64,000 nucleotides of DNA from Phaseolus vulgaris. Lineage: Eukaryota > Streptophyta > Magnoliopsida > Fabales > Fabaceae. The stretch lies in assembly GCF_000499845.2 (NCBI RefSeq), contig NC_023758.2:49438921-49502920 (forward strand). The letters are read 5' to 3'. This document shows, piece by piece, positions 1 through 14,031 of the stretch. The translations under genes and the position numbers were made by a program. Below the pieces are notes generated by a model. It searched no databases and was not told the origin of the DNA. It saw only the letters and a program-made list of their open reading frames with translations. Numbering within the stretch: position 1 is the stretch's first letter; every line of letters begins with the position of its first letter.

Positions 1-531
1 TTTGTGATTCTGAAACCAATAGAAAACATTCTTCCCTTCAATTTTTCCAAACCTTCGAAGCTGTGCCGTGATTTGTTGGATTTGCTCGGCAGATGGTGTT
101 CTTGTCCCTCTTCTGTACAATTCCTCCAATGCCCTTAGCTGCTCCGGAGTTGGATTCCACCTTGAACTCACCACTACGGGTGGAGGATTGAACTCTCTCT
201 TGCCCTGATCCGCCACTGATGCTAATAGAAAAAAAACTCTTCACACAAGTGTATACACACACCATGTCTGCATGCAAACAAACACAGCCAGAGAAACAGA
301 GAGGACAGAGAAAAAGAGGCTGGTAAAAAAAAAAAGTAACATACCCAGATTGTGATATTGTGAAAAAAAGTCGTTGCCATGATGGATGCGGCTCAAGCAT
401 GGAGAGTTTGTGTTTGGAGTGTTGTTGGGAGAAGTGACTGGCCTTGGCATGAGAGGCCTGAGTTTTCTTCCATTGAGTCCATAATCAGCCATGCTGAACT
501 CACCACCTTCGTTGTAACCAACCATCCACAT
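1..531 (-). CDS. WOX1: WUSCHEL-related homeobox protein, WOX1/STENOFOLIA type (partial)
   Basis: Plant-specific homeodomain transcription factor; in legumes this subclade (STENOFOLIA/LAM1) drives leaf-blade outgrowth as a nuclear repressor. Coding exon 1 runs 531 to 345 and exon 2 from 221 leftward off the window; the intron is 344-222 (GTATGT...TATTAG). The 136 visible residues start [12 protein letters not shown], followed by a [11 protein letters not shown] block typical of WOX1/STF proteins. The homeodomain begins near residue 83 (RWNPTPEQL) and reaches helix 3 (VFYWFQNHK) at the window edge. The extra loop residues of WOX homeodomains are present. The WUS box and C terminus lie outside the window. 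The ATG at 531 is preceded by a plausible TATA motif near 613-621 and a telo-box at 570-578. The family is certain; the WOX1 rather than WOX2/3/4/6 call rests on the N-terminal match from memory. Confidence 0.9.
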
Positions 532-569
532 TGCTGCAGGGTTGTTCTTGAGTTATTAATGAGGAAAAG

Positions 570-621
570 TTAGGGTTTATGGCAGTGTTGGGGTGGTGGG
601 GGATGGAAAGGGGTTATAAAT
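570..621 (-). promoter_or_regulatory. WOX1 core promoter: TATA-like box and telo-box
   Basis: On the minus strand a TATTTATA motif lies at about 613-621, roughly 85 bases upstream of the WOX1-like ATG. A perfect telo-box (AAACCCTAA read on the minus strand) sits at 570-578 between the TATA motif and the start codon. Telo-boxes are bound by TRB proteins and are linked to Polycomb recruitment in Arabidopsis. Activity here is inferred only from sequence and position. Confidence 0.45.
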
Positions 622-1564
622 AGGTGAAGGAAGGTAGTATACCTATATTTAGTATCTAGAATCAATGAAGTGCAATAATAAGTAGGGGGGAAAAGTGGGG
701 TTCTCTTCGGTTGTGTTGTGGAAATTGAAATGGAGGAGTGGGGGAGAATGGGAGAATGGGAGTTAAAGTTGAGAATCTAAAAAGGGGTGGGGAGGATGCA
801 AGGCAGTGAGTGATGTGAAGGTGGCCCAGAAAATGGTAAGAGCTAGCTACTTGAGATGAAAAGTAGAGAAGGCTTATATATGGCATGGGTGGATGGTAAT
901 AAAGAGGTGAAGGGAGAAGGGCATTCTTGGACATCCATATCAACTAGATATTAGATGGTGTATAAGTAGGTGCAAACCTGACTTTCTAGGTATGAGATCG
1001 AGTTAGATTTAAAGTACTCTTCTTAATGACATCAAAACCATTTAAAGTCTATCTTAACAAGAGTTTGTTGGATCTACAGTGTGATATAGTATGGAAGAAG
1101 TGTATTATGAAAGTACCCATGTTGAAAGTGAGTAGTTAGTTGAAGTTGAAGCTGAAAGTAGAGTAGTGTGTGAAGTATTTTGTGTCTGAGAGGGAGAGAG
1201 AATGAGAAAGGGAGTTGTTGGTTTAATATGGGACAAAGTGAGGGGGACATGAGGTTGACTAGGCTATTTAGAGAGAGAAGGTGTGAGAGAGGACAAAGGC
1301 AAAAAAGAAAAGCAAAGAAGGGAGTCAGTGAGGAAGCGTGGAATTCTGGGAGATTTTTGGGAGTAGCAAATGAAAAACGACGTGACGATCATGAGGGTTA
1401 TCATGAGCCTCATCACCCCTTCTCTTTTCCCCCTCTCATTTATTGTTCCCTTCACGTCTCGTGCCTTTCACACTAATTCTCAATCCGAACTGCCCCTCTC
1501 TCCCTCTCTGCTACTCCTAACCTTTTCTTTGTCTAATATGCTGTCCATTGTCCATGCACACCAC

Positions 1565-1636
1565 ACTCTCTCTCTCTCTCTCTCCCTCCCTGCACAATCC
1601 ACTGTACGGACTTCAATTCTTCTCTCTCTCTCTCTC
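1565..1636. repeat. Paired (CT)n microsatellites
   Basis: Two pyrimidine tracts, about ten CT units at 1565-1584 and about nine at 1619-1636, separated by mixed pyrimidine-rich sequence. On the WOX1 coding strand they read as GA repeats, about 1.05 kb upstream of its start. GA repeats are binding sites for plant BPC/BBR proteins; that role here is inference. Confidence 0.85.
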
Positions 1637-4036
1637 AATCTTCATTTTCATCTCACCATATGTCTTTCTATCTATCACTATTCTGTCTATATTTTCCTTT
1701 TCCAATAGTCATTTTTAAACGGTGCTGTGTGTTTTTGGGAGCATGACATCTTCTTTGTTCAAGTAGGTTGGCTAGGTACCTAAAAGTTAAAATGCCCCAG
1801 AGACGATAAATAGTTGAAAAGTAATGAAAATAACCTTAGTTCATATCATGAATCACAAGTTGTTGTATATTAGAAGAGCTTGTGGAAGTATTATTGTAAA
1901 TAGTTGCACCTTTGAGTTTGGTGGATGCAGCAATTAAAGAAGGAAAATTACTGCATGTTATGTTACCCATTTGGAATCTTTTTGCATGGTCCAGATGAAT
2001 TAATTGGATTAAATTGATGGAGCAATTGTGTCCATGTGCTCTGTGTGTGTGGCCTGCTTCGTCTGTTTTCTCTCTCCTTTTGCCTCTTAGGTATAATCCC
2101 TTGGTCATAATGAAGGAATGACTCAATTCTCGAGTTGCTCATATGGAATTTCAAACCTATAATTGATTAATTATTTCTAGCTTTTCGTTGGGTGGAGGGC
2201 CTACTTCCTGCAAATTCTGAATCCCTACTATTTGTATGTCTGTTATTTATGAGATGTGCATGCAAAATATGTAATGAGAGTACCATGCAAACTACACCAC
2301 TATCCACTCTCTACTGTGATTCTGTAATGTTGTGCATTTCCCCTACTCCTGCACTGCCAATAAAAGCCCTAATCACTTGTCATTTCTGGCTGGCTAGGGA
2401 AAACCAAACCAAACCAAACAAAACAAAACAAGCACCACCACCACACTCACCTACTCAATGCATCTCTTCCTAGGGTGGCCCCCTAAACTGTTCTCTATTA
2501 AGACCCTTCACCTGCATTTTCATTTAGTCAATGCTGCATAACATTGTGTATGGGAATGTTTTCTTCTCCAAGGCCTCTTCGTCGTTTAGCATGTTTAAAC
2601 AATAATAAAACAAACTCCATAACTAACATACCATCAATCAACCCAACTTGTCAAGTCCTATTCAATGTAATCTTGTGTTTTTCCTTTTCTCTTTTTCCCC
2701 TCATACTCTTCTCCATTCTAAATATATATCATGGTATATATCATATGTTACCCGTGAATCTGAATCCTTTCCATAGAGTGTCTTGGAGTATGCATGTTAA
2801 GTTTCTAAAGATGTGCATGAATATTCTTGCTTCAGTTGGCCACTATTTTTCTCCATGTACGTTCTTCCAATGTGCTTATCCTGCGCTTGTGTTTGTCATT
2901 TAAAATTAGTTTTTTGGTACTTGTATCTGAAAAAAGTGTGGGAAGGTTTCAGTGGTGAAACTTGAAAGACAAAACAAGTCCTTTTTAGGGCAGGGAGATA
3001 AACTTTAGCAAGAAATGACCTTCCATAATTAGGCAGGTTTCAAAAGCTAAACCACATTAATGTCGTGTCTTTAGTTTCATGAAGTTTGTGTTCTTTTTCA
3101 TTATTCTTATTCTAGGAAAACACTTTAATATTTAATACACCTATATACTTAATATTTGAACTAAATCCTTAAATTGAAACATTATTGATTCATATGTAAA
3201 CTTGGTGGTACAATTTGATTTTTTTTTTTATCAATAAGAAACAAATAAATTAAGCAGACTCACTTAAGGGATGATCCAACCTTCATACAGAGCAAGATAA
3301 ACAAAAGTACATTTCTCCCTACTCAAACAAATCCCAAAAGAATCGCCTACTGTCTATCCCAACACTACTAACTAAATACAAGATCAACGATCAACTTCGT
3401 CACCCTAATAGTAACTTTAAATTGAATGGATACGTAAGACGTGGGATTCTATACACCATTTAGAGAACGTGAACAGAAATTCACTGATGATACATTTAAA
3501 AAAATTCAAAAACCAAACCTTAACCTATTATAAATAATCTTAATTTTTTTTAAGTTTACATTGTATTAATCCATTTTTGTATTTAAACAACAATAGAGGT
3601 TTTGGATAATATGATGAAAAAAAAACTGAATCAGTGTAATAGTTTTTATAAATATCCTACAACTTATATATATTTTTTAAAAAGTTTATTTATGAGAAAG
3701 TATTTAAAATAATAATTTTTAATTATAGTAAGATTTTATGTTATTATTGTTGTGATTAATAAAAAAAATGAAAAATGTTTGTGTACACATATTGTGTATA
3801 TGTGCACGCGTTGGCATTTATTGTTTTCACAAAAAATGAGGTGACATTGGTCTCACTCTTACTCGAGAATTTGTGTATTTCCCAAGAGTATAGTAAACTC
3901 TCAATCTCCCATGATGAAAAGGAATCACACTGCAACCACCACAGTTCAGAGTCAACAGTTATAGCTTTTCCCTCATAAAAATTATTTATATATATATATA
4001 TATATAAACATGATTAACTTTTAACTTTTAACTTTT

Positions 4037-4111
4037 AAACATAAGTTTCTAACTAACTGTTAAACATAAGTTTCTAACTAACTGTTAAACATAAGTTTCT
4101 AACTAACTTTT
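4037..4111. repeat. 25-bp tandem repeat, three copies
   Basis: The unit AAACATAAGTTTCTAACTAA plus CTGTT occurs three times in a row, beginning near 4037, 4062 and 4087. The last copy diverges at its end. A short TTAACTTTT series precedes it. Non-coding; probably replication slippage. Confidence 0.8.
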
Positions 4112-4819
4112 AAACACTAATTAACATGTCAATTTTGCTTAAAACACTAAAAAATAATAATGGTGATTGCTATTTTAAGTATTAAAAGGGCATCTTTTAT
4201 ATTAAATTAGTAAAAAAAAATCTTTTTATTTTAAAATTGTATTAATGAATTGAATTTTGAACAAAAGTATTACAATTTTTATTATGTTATCTGTTTTCAT
4301 TATTATTAGTATTTAAAAAATTTATCTCTATATATATTTGTATTCATTAAAAAAAATTGTGATTAATGGTGAGAGTTGTGTGAAAAAAGTTCTTGAATAA
4401 TCATCGTTTATATTTGGAGAAATAATCAATTGTCAAAATCAAGATTGAAAGTGCTATATATTTTTTGTTGTGAATATTTGTCAATTCAGGAGATATCTTT
4501 TCTTATATTTGCATCTTTCTCGTGTGGTGTAGTTTTAGGTATTTTTGAGTCTTTTCTATACCTTGAAGAGTAGTTAAATTTTTTTTTTATAGTTTTACTT
4601 TATCAGATAACATAAATGTTTTTGTTTTTATCATTCTTTAGTTGCTTATGTCTATACCCCTATTTTTCATGTGCATTCTAGAGTGTGATCAAAAGACTAA
4701 ATTGTCTCTTTTGTTGACGTATTTTCTTATTGTCATTGTATCATTCCCTTATCGTGGTCACTCCTTTGTTGTCGCACCATCATTGACTATGTGTTCTGTT
4801 ATGGATGAACTCAAGGAAA

Positions 4820-5275
4820 AAAAATGTCTTTAATTATGCAATTCGAAAGATATTTTTGGATTTTGCAATCTAAAAGACATTTTTTTCATAAAAAAAAATA
4901 TTTGAATTGTGAAATCTAAAAGTCACTCTTGAATTTCAGACTGTAAAATAAAAAGGACTCTTGAATTACATAATTCAAAAGTTTTTACAATAAAAATGGA
5001 TTTGCTAGTTGTGTAATTCATAAGTTTTTTTCATGAAAAAATGAATTTTGGGTTACAAATTTTGGAAGTCTAGAAAAGCTTTCAGATCGTTTTAATATGA
5101 AAGTGAAAAAAATTTATAGATTGGGCAATTTATAACTTTTTTCATGCAAAAAGTAACTTTCAAAATCCACAATGTTTTTTCTTGTAAAAAAAAATCGGAT
5201 TACACAATCAGAAATCGCTATGTCAGGGCAAAGCAGGAATTTTGATCTTTATGAGGCGTAGAAAGAAATTATGGG
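4820..5275. repeat. Degenerate repeat block of the TGCACC-end family
   Basis: Several imperfect ~50-bp motifs alternate here: 'gaattgtgaaatctaaaag', 'cataattcaaaag', 'tgtgtaattcataag'. The right boundary (GGCGTAGAAAGAAATT near 5252) resembles the right end of the element at 54.82-55.14 kb. No coding capacity. I read it as a decayed non-autonomous element; similar blocks lie at 27.90-28.26, 38.38-38.64 and 54.82-55.14 kb. Confidence 0.45.
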
Positions 5276-5391
5276 GGTTCGAAAAGAAATCTGTCCACTC
5301 TTTCTGTTAACCATGCAATTATTGGGCCAGCCCACTAATAGTGCATGGAATATAGAATGGTTAATGATGGGTATTGTATCAGTGTTTTGCT

Positions 5392-7621
5392 ATGTTACTG
5401 AAGTGTAGCACCAGCATCCCCAAGCTTCATGGATTTCTCAGAAACCTTGTTCCTTCTCCTTCTACCAAAACCAAAGCCAAAGCCGTGCATTTCCTTAATC
5501 AACATCAACCTCAAAGCAAACAAAAAAACAAACCCATTGTTCCATTTAGCAGAGACAACAACACCAACATGAAGAAACACAAAAATTTGAAATTGAAATT
5601 GAAAGAAAAGAAGAAGGATGAACCCAGAGTGTATACGAGGAACGTGATTGGAAAAATTTACAACATGCTAAAGTACTCAACCTGGGAAACAGCTGAATCA
5701 GAGCTCAACAATCTCCCTTTGAAGTGGGACTCATACACGGTGAACCGGGTTTTGAAGTCACACCCTCCAATGGAGAAAGCGTGGTTGTTCTTCAACTGGG
5801 CCTCTGGGCTCAGAGGGTTCAAGCACGACCAATACACTTACACCACCATGCTTGATATTTTCGGGGAAGCGGGGAGAGTATCTTCCATGAAGCACGTTTT
5901 CCAGACGATGCAGGAGAAGGGGATCAAGGTTGATTCTGTTACCTACACTTCCATGATGCATTGGCTTTCAAGTTCTGGGAACGTGGATGAGGCTATGCAA
6001 GTGTGGGAAGAAATGAAATCCAAAGGGTGTTACCCCACTGTTGTTTCTTACACGGCTTATATGAAGATTCTGTTTGATAATAAAAAAGTAAAGGAGGCCA
6101 CTCGTGTTTACAAGGAGATGATTAGCTCTGGTGTTCCTCCAAATTGCCACACTTACACTGTTCTAATGGACTATCTTATTGGGTCTGGTTAGTGTGCCTT
6201 GAACATGTTTGTCGTATGGTCTAGCTGGGCATTCAGTCCTTGTATGTGCTAGTTACTGAATGATGATTGATAAAAAATGATATAAATGTATAATTTGATT
6301 GTATGCCATTAGTTAATGAGTGTAAATTTTTTTCACTGCCTACCAAATACAAATCTTTTTAGATATGACCTCTAAAGTAACCATTATAGAAGTCAACGGT
6401 AGCCTATTATATTAACATTTGCAATCATGGAGTCCACCTTAGGACTTACTCAGAACCATATGATCTCCGTCTTGATGAAAGAATTTAAATGATGTATTTA
6501 CTTTTGTTGCTTCATCTATACAGTTAAAGACATATTACTTGAGTTTACGTAAGTGCTTCTACTTGTCACTTTCCTGACTGTTACTGTCTTTTGTTTGTTA
6601 TTTTTGTATTGCAGGAAACTGCGAAGAGGCCCTAGAGATTTTTGAAAAGATGCAAGAGGCCGGGGCACAACCTGACAAAGCTGCATGCAACATTTTGATT
6701 GAGAGGTGTTCTAAAGTTGGTGGGACTGAGTTCATGACACATATCCTTCAGTACATGAAGGAAAACCGTCTTGTTCTCCGATACCCTGTTTTTGTTAAAG
6801 CATTGGAAGCTTTAAAAGTTGCTGGTGAGAGTGATACCCTTCTAAGGAAAGTCAATCCTCAGTTTTATATTGACTGTAGCATAACGAAGAACAAAAATGA
6901 TAGTATCACAGTTGCTGCAGATTCTCCTACTAATATGGATAAAGAGCTTTTATTTGTTCTACTGAAAAATAGAAATGTTGTTGCTATTGACCATTTGCTT
7001 ACAGGGATGATGCAAAAGAAACTATCCTTAGATCATACGGTTGTCTCAACCATTATTGAGGTAAATTGTAGTCATTGCCGACCTGAAGGTGCTTTGTTGG
7101 CTTTCAAGTACAGTGTTACAATGGGAATAGGTATTGCGAGAAAAGGATATCTCTCCTTAATGGGCTTGTTGACCAGATCAAATATGTTTTCAAAGTTGGT
7201 GTACATTGTTGAGGAAATGACTAGAGCTGGGCATTCACTTGGAATCTATCTGGCTTCACTTTTGATCTTTAGGCTTGGTTGTGCTAGGAAGCACACTTCT
7301 GCGATGAAGATTTTCAATTTATTACCTGATAACCATAAGTGCACCGCCACCTATACTGCTTTGATTAGTGTTTACTTCTCTGTTAAAAGAGTTAGAAAGG
7401 CACTTGAGATTTACAAAACCATGTGCAGCAAAGGATTTTGTCCTGTGTTAGGAACATATAATGTACTAATAGCCGGCTTAGAAAGAAATGGTAGATATGC
7501 TGAAGCAGATCATTATAGGAAAGCAAAGAAAACCCTGCATGCCAATAGTGGTTCACAGGAAAGTGTTTTGATAGAGGGAAAGATATGCAATCTTATATTT
7601 TCTGTGGATGTCATACTTTAA
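5392..7621 (+). CDS. Pentatricopeptide repeat (PPR) protein, P-type
   Basis: Sequence-specific organellar RNA-binding protein of the PPR family. Exon 1 is 5392-6187 and exon 2 6615-7621, giving 600 residues; the junction splits a Gly codon and continues GSGNCEEALEIF in a repeat-consistent way. The chosen start is the first ATG at 5392; an in-frame TTG at 5374 has no special support. The N terminus is basic and rich in Ser/Lys, compatible with plastid or mitochondrial targeting. Tandem 35-residue repeats begin near residue 145 (YTYTTMLDIFGEAGRV), including VDSVTYTSMMHWL, TVVSYTAYMKILF and NCHTYTVLMDYLI. Further repeats near residues 510-570 include TATYTALISVYF and GTYNVLIAGL. There is no E or DYW domain, so an editing role is unlikely. 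It looks like the Arabidopsis At2g01390/EMB3111 type; that assignment is from memory and tentative. Confidence 0.9.
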
Positions 7622-9301
7622 TCTTGGTACTCTGGGAGTTTTCATTTTTGTATTCTAGTTGAGGGCATGGTGAATAGTTGCTACTGGAGAGTGGAGGAAT
7701 GTTGGTTATGTAGCATATCTATCAAGAAATAAACCGACATTTTGATCCAAGATGCAGTTCATGAGAGATGCCAACAAGACTGTCATATACCTTCCACTTA
7801 AGGCAACTATATGATGCACAAAACCACTTTATGAAGTATGTTCACATCCATACGTTCATGCCTTTGTGAAGGAATGTGGGATGGCAGCTATTTTCTCAAA
7901 AAGTCCCTACATTATGCATAACTGCTTTGCATCTTTCTCTTTTCCTTACTTGTATTTGGTGATTTGTAGACAAAGTCATATTTCTAGTGTATATAGAAGG
8001 AATTGCAAACATTTTTGTCTAGTAAATTTTAACCTTTTCGCTGCATTAATTTTGACTGTCATTTAAAAAGTCCACACTTTTTAATCTTATAGTTAACACT
8101 TCTTAAATTCTATAGAATTTTTACTTTTTTAACATTTCTTTATTATTAGTTAAACTTTATTAAAATATATAAAATTAAACGAGTTTCTTTTGTTCTTTAG
8201 TAAGTCTCACTTATGATTTTTGAGTTAATTTTAGTAACTCTTCAGAAGTGGTAAATATTTTATTTTCAAAAATGATTTCAAAGTAATCAATAATTATAAT
8301 GTTTATTAATCGTGTTAAAATATTAATATTCTTACACTTTACCTTTATATTTACTTATTTAGAAATAAATGGTTTTATTATTACACATACATGTTTATCT
8401 GATATTTCATTAAGCTTTTTATGATAATATATTTTCATTAATTTTTAAAAATAATGAACATGTTTTTATCTTTTATACTTATCTTTAATAGGCTTAAATT
8501 CATCTCTATTTTTTATAAATATGCAATTTTGGGAAAAAAATAAGTTTAAATTCTCTTTTCATCTTTATACATTTGGAAAAGTGTAAATTTGATTCCTGTA
8601 AATTTTAATTAGACATTTCATCCACTAATTTTTCAAAATTAAGTTTTTGTGCACATAAGCAACAGCAAATAAGATGAAATATTTGAACAAATTAAAGCTT
8701 CTGTGCATATAATCAAGAAGCAAAGGAAATTGTGCAACCAAATAATATTTTATTGGTTTTATTTCTAGATAAGGTGTAGCAACATTTATTGTAAGAAAGG
8801 TGGAATAGTTAGAAGATGATGATGGTTGATCAGAAGTTGCCGGCCTCAGCAGATTATGGTTATGGTGTGTGAAACTCTCTCATCCCCACTCTCTTTCAGA
8901 TGCAGTCACTTTCCACTGTAAAAGACAATAAATAAGTCATTTAGGTCTCCTAGATGGGCCAGTCCTTTGTATTGTAAAAATAGATGGTGATGTTATATTA
9001 AGAAAACCAAAAACTCTGTTTTAACTATCTTCTGATATTTGCATATGACAGTGATATAATAAAAAAACCAAGTTGAGCAGTAAACATAGAAACCCTCTTG
9101 TGAAGCCGGCGAGGTTGCAAGTAGCATCTTACAAATGGCATTCCACCATTCATCCAACTCCAACCTAACCTTCACTTCATGCTTATTTTCAAAGGGCAAT
9201 GATGTAATCAGGTTCATTTTCATTTCACTATAAATGTAACCTCTTTGCTTATTCATTCCAAGTCCAAAGAGTTAATATTGCCTTCTAAGCCAAGCTAGAA
9301 A
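7622..9301. other. PPR 3' flank and beta-tubulin promoter
   Basis: The first few hundred bases are presumably PPR 3' UTR. From about 8050 to 8700 the DNA is AT-rich with no gene. The last 300 bases are less AT-rich and hold the tubulin promoter, with a CTATAAATG TATA motif at about 9228-9236, 66 bases before the tubulin ATG. A short minus-strand frame at 8993-9256 has no family resemblance. Confidence 0.55.
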
Positions 9302-10817
<1,516 letters not shown>

Positions 10818-11909
10818 GGATGTTCGACAAGCTTGACTCGTCGAATTTTACAAGCAGTATTGAATCTATATGTTCAGTTTTTCGGCTTTTAGAAGGTTGT
10901 GGTTGGTGTTTTCCTTCTTATTTTTAATATCGAAATACAAGAATCACCTCGTTAAAATCTCAATATTTTCAATACAGCAGCATCTCATCAAGATATATAG
11001 TGCAAGCGTGCAAGTAAGGAAAGATGCTTGCCGATGGAATATTCATAAATCAATCTAATTGGAATAAATACATTACGTAAATCATAAAAATATTTTTTTA
11101 CAAGTAATAACAGTTAATGTTTGGAAAGGTTTATCACTGTGGAATGATGCATAAAACCTCAATTCTCATGAGATATACATCTTATATGAATAGATCTTGG
11201 ACTCTAGGCAATTTCCAGAGATAAATCTGTGAGATCATGTTAATACAAATATTTGAAGTGGGCGATGTAAAATATGCATTCTATATACACACGCCATTCT
11301 TTATAAACAAACAGGTGGGTTGACTGTTTCTTGCAGTCTTGAAAGGTTACCAAATAGCATTTCGCTATGCTTGAACTAATCAGACCCCAAGCTAAATTAT
11401 TTTAAAAAATGGGAGGTTTACATTTACAGTAAGGCAGTAAAATATATCAAATCTAAATTTCACCACTAAAAAGGGAGAATTTATTTTTAAGGACCTAAAA
11501 ATCAAGTTTACCTTGTTCAAAGATTGAACCATGGTTCGGTTCATTGAACAAATGCCTTTGGCCACCATGTCCAAAAGTTTCTCTATTTATGGTCCTTCAG
11601 ACCAAACTTTTAAAATGCAAAGCCACAGTATTCATTCTATAAGGTAAATATGACTTTTAAGGTCCCAAAATGCAATACTCCCTTTAAAAAACCACATGAC
11701 TTTTGGACATGATAACAGTGATTACTTATGAACTATAGATTAGTTTATAAATTTTATAGAATAAATACCGCAGCTATCATGTCCAAAAGTTTGTTTATTG
11801 TGTTATGATCCTTCAGATCAAACCTTGGAAATAAACAGGCATAATATTCATTCTAGATCATGAATTTTCCTTTTCTATGTTATGCTTTTCTCCCTTACAA
11901 ATCCGCCAT
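10818..11909. other. Convergent 3' region between tubulin and ER-ANT1 with a diverged duplication
   Basis: 3' flanks of two convergent genes. A segment around 11563-11645 (ATGTCCAAAAGTTT, then TCCTTCAGACCAAAC, then TATTCATTCTA) recurs at about 11779-11855 in the same order. A fragment of the inverse (ACTTTTGGACATGAT) lies near 11698-11712. This suggests a small diverged duplication or a decayed element. No gene is seen. Confidence 0.5.
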
Positions 11910-14009
11910 TCATTTCAAAACTCTTTGATTTGTCTCGTTATTTTGACTATGTCTAGATGAGATGCTATTCAGCTGATCAAATCCAGCAAGCACACCAGCT
12001 CCTGCCATACCAAGAAGCATGTTTGCTGTAACTCCTCGAAATAAAGCTAAGAAACCCTCTTGTCCAACAATATCACGAAATGCATGTATTGCGTTACGGT
12101 ACTTGTTCGGATGTCCAGAGGTAAGCATCATTCTCCTGCGCAATGTATCAAAAGGGTATGCACAAACCCCTGAAAAAGCTGTGATGCTCCACCCTAAGAA
12201 GAAACTAGCAAGAAAGTTCCCCTGCAGAAAATAAACCAAGAGACTCACATTGGAAAGCCTGGGTATAAAAGAACATAACCAATTGTCTGAATTCATCAAG
12301 GTGCTGTACAGTAAAGAGATGCATCTACGATAAGTACACTGCAAGGAAACTAGCCATTCTATTTCCAAAATAGTTATTTGACTTACGTCTTGAAAATGAA
12401 TGTTCAGAATCAAGGATTCAACTATCAATGTAAATCTGTAGAATCTACGTGAACTTGAATATTTGGCACACATACCACTGTGGAACAGATTAAAGAAATC
12501 ACCAGCCCCATAGCAATAGAGGGCAAAAAATGTCAGTTAAAAGCATCAAGTATCAACTATATGTTTTCCCATTACTGAAGTGTAAATGGTTAGTTGCTTA
12601 CCTCAAATGGCCCAACTAAAACAATAGGCTTCATGGTGTCATAGATCCCAAAGTACATCCCTCGATACATGGCAATTCCCCATATTGAAATGCCAAATCC
12701 CCTGTACAATCCAGCAATTCCATCACTTGATAATGTCTTCCTGTATACATCAATTAGTCCTTTAAACTGGCGTTGACTGGTATTGCGGCACTCGATTGCA
12801 TCAGTGCCCAATCGTGTACGTGCATAATCTAAATGATACAGTAGCAGTGAAGTTGTTGCTCCTGCAGCACTGCCTGAAGCCACATTCCCAGTAAACCACT
12901 TAGTGTACCCGTCTCTCTCTTTGGAATACCCAAAAATGCTTTTGAAGTAACCTTTGAATGCAAAATTGAAAGCCTATAGACCAATTAACTGTTTGCTCAA
13001 ATATTATTTTAATAATAATAACTATTATCTGAGACACATGATTCCAGGAATTGATGTATCTTTTTTCCATATATGTGGAGCATTATTTTATGAAAAAGCC
13101 AAGACACGGTTAATAATATTTGACATGCATTAACAATTTGACAGCAAAAGCACAAAGCAAGCAAGCTTGTAGGTTAACGTAACAGAACAAAATGGACGCC
13201 ATCATATATCAAAGAATTTGATTGTGCATGCAGTGTTATTGTTGCATCATGCAATAGAAAATAAGATAAGCCAAGGCTCTAAGATGAGGTATATTTTGAT
13301 TTATTTGAGAATATAGAAAGGAAAAAGAAAAGGATGAAAGGGAAATAAGTAAACAGATGTTCCCTCTAATTTGAATACCTAAGCTCCATTACATGACAGA
13401 GAATACAAAATCAATGCACAAAAGAATTTGAGCATATTATTTGGTTTGAGGTTTTGGAGAATATCATGAGAAATAATTACCCAGATATTTAATGGTTAAG
13501 TTTATGCCCATCACTCAGAAGCCCTGATAACTGGTCATGCTCACTCTTTTGTTTTCTTTATCTCTTCCCTGCTATCAATTAGTGGAAGTGTCGGTAAAAG
13601 GCGAAAACAAAACACTAAAAGTTAACAAACAATAGCCCCTTTAACTCAGTTGTGACAACTTCAAAGAAAGAGAAAAATAAATGGTGAGGGTGGGGATGCT
13701 TATCTTTATTTAACAGCAATCAGGATGCCAGTGAAGTGAATAACTCACCTGTGTGGGGAAATATCGGATAACATTGGCCTGGTGACCTCTCCAAAAGGCA
13801 ATGAAACCCTCCTCCATGAAGACCCTCTTAAAGCCATCAGACACGCCCAAGTATGGTTTTTTGAGTTGTCCTCTTTTAATCATTTCACCTTGGTTTTGCA
13901 ATAAAAGCTTCACTCTCTCGATTGGTGCTGCAGCACTCTTTGATATGATTGCTGCTACTCCTCCCATTACAAAATCCTTTGAAAATCTTTCATATGTTGA
14001 TTTTACCAT
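11910..14009 (-). CDS. ER-ANT1: ER-type adenine nucleotide transporter (mitochondrial carrier family)
   Basis: Six-helix carrier exchanging ADP and ATP across a membrane. Exons on the minus strand: 14009-13749, 12973-12602, 12221-11910; 314 residues, introns of 775 and 380 bp, both phase 0. Three carrier repeats carry the P-x-[DE]-x-x-[KR] type motifs: PIERVK (residues 30-35), LDYARTR (135-141) and YPFDTLRRR (233-241). The third is followed by MML, giving RRRMML instead of the RRRMMM of mitochondrial ADP/ATP carriers. There is no long N-terminal mitochondrial extension; the start [17 protein letters not shown] matches the ER-ANT1 group (Arabidopsis At5g17400), which supplies ATP to the endoplasmic reticulum lumen. 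Subfamily rests on these two features and remembered similarity. Its mRNA leader probably has its own intron. Confidence 0.93.
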
Positions 14010-14031
14010 TTTTAGTCTCTTCCCTCTAATC

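Larger units (their letters stand above)
622..5391. other. Intergenic DNA between WOX1 and the PPR gene
   Basis: About 4.8 kb without a convincing gene. Open frames here are short, low in complexity and have no family resemblance. The first 1.2 kb is G-rich on the plus strand (GA-rich) and is probably WOX1 promoter. It then holds two CT/GA microsatellites, an AT-rich stretch, a 25-bp tandem repeat near 4.04-4.11 kb, and a degenerate repeat-derived block at about 4.82-5.28 kb. Confidence 0.6.

Noticed and set aside
38..400. Minus-strand open frame of about 120 residues overlapping WOX1
   Set aside because: It is in a different frame from the homeodomain and crosses the WOX1 intron.
1180..1708. 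Overlapping plus-strand open frames with Ser/Leu-rich products
   Set aside because: They are translations of GA/CT-rich low-complexity DNA and microsatellites with no family resemblance.
11392..11574. Short minus-strand ORF downstream of ER-ANT1
   Set aside because: Lies in the 3' flank within the diverged duplication; no similarity or splice link.
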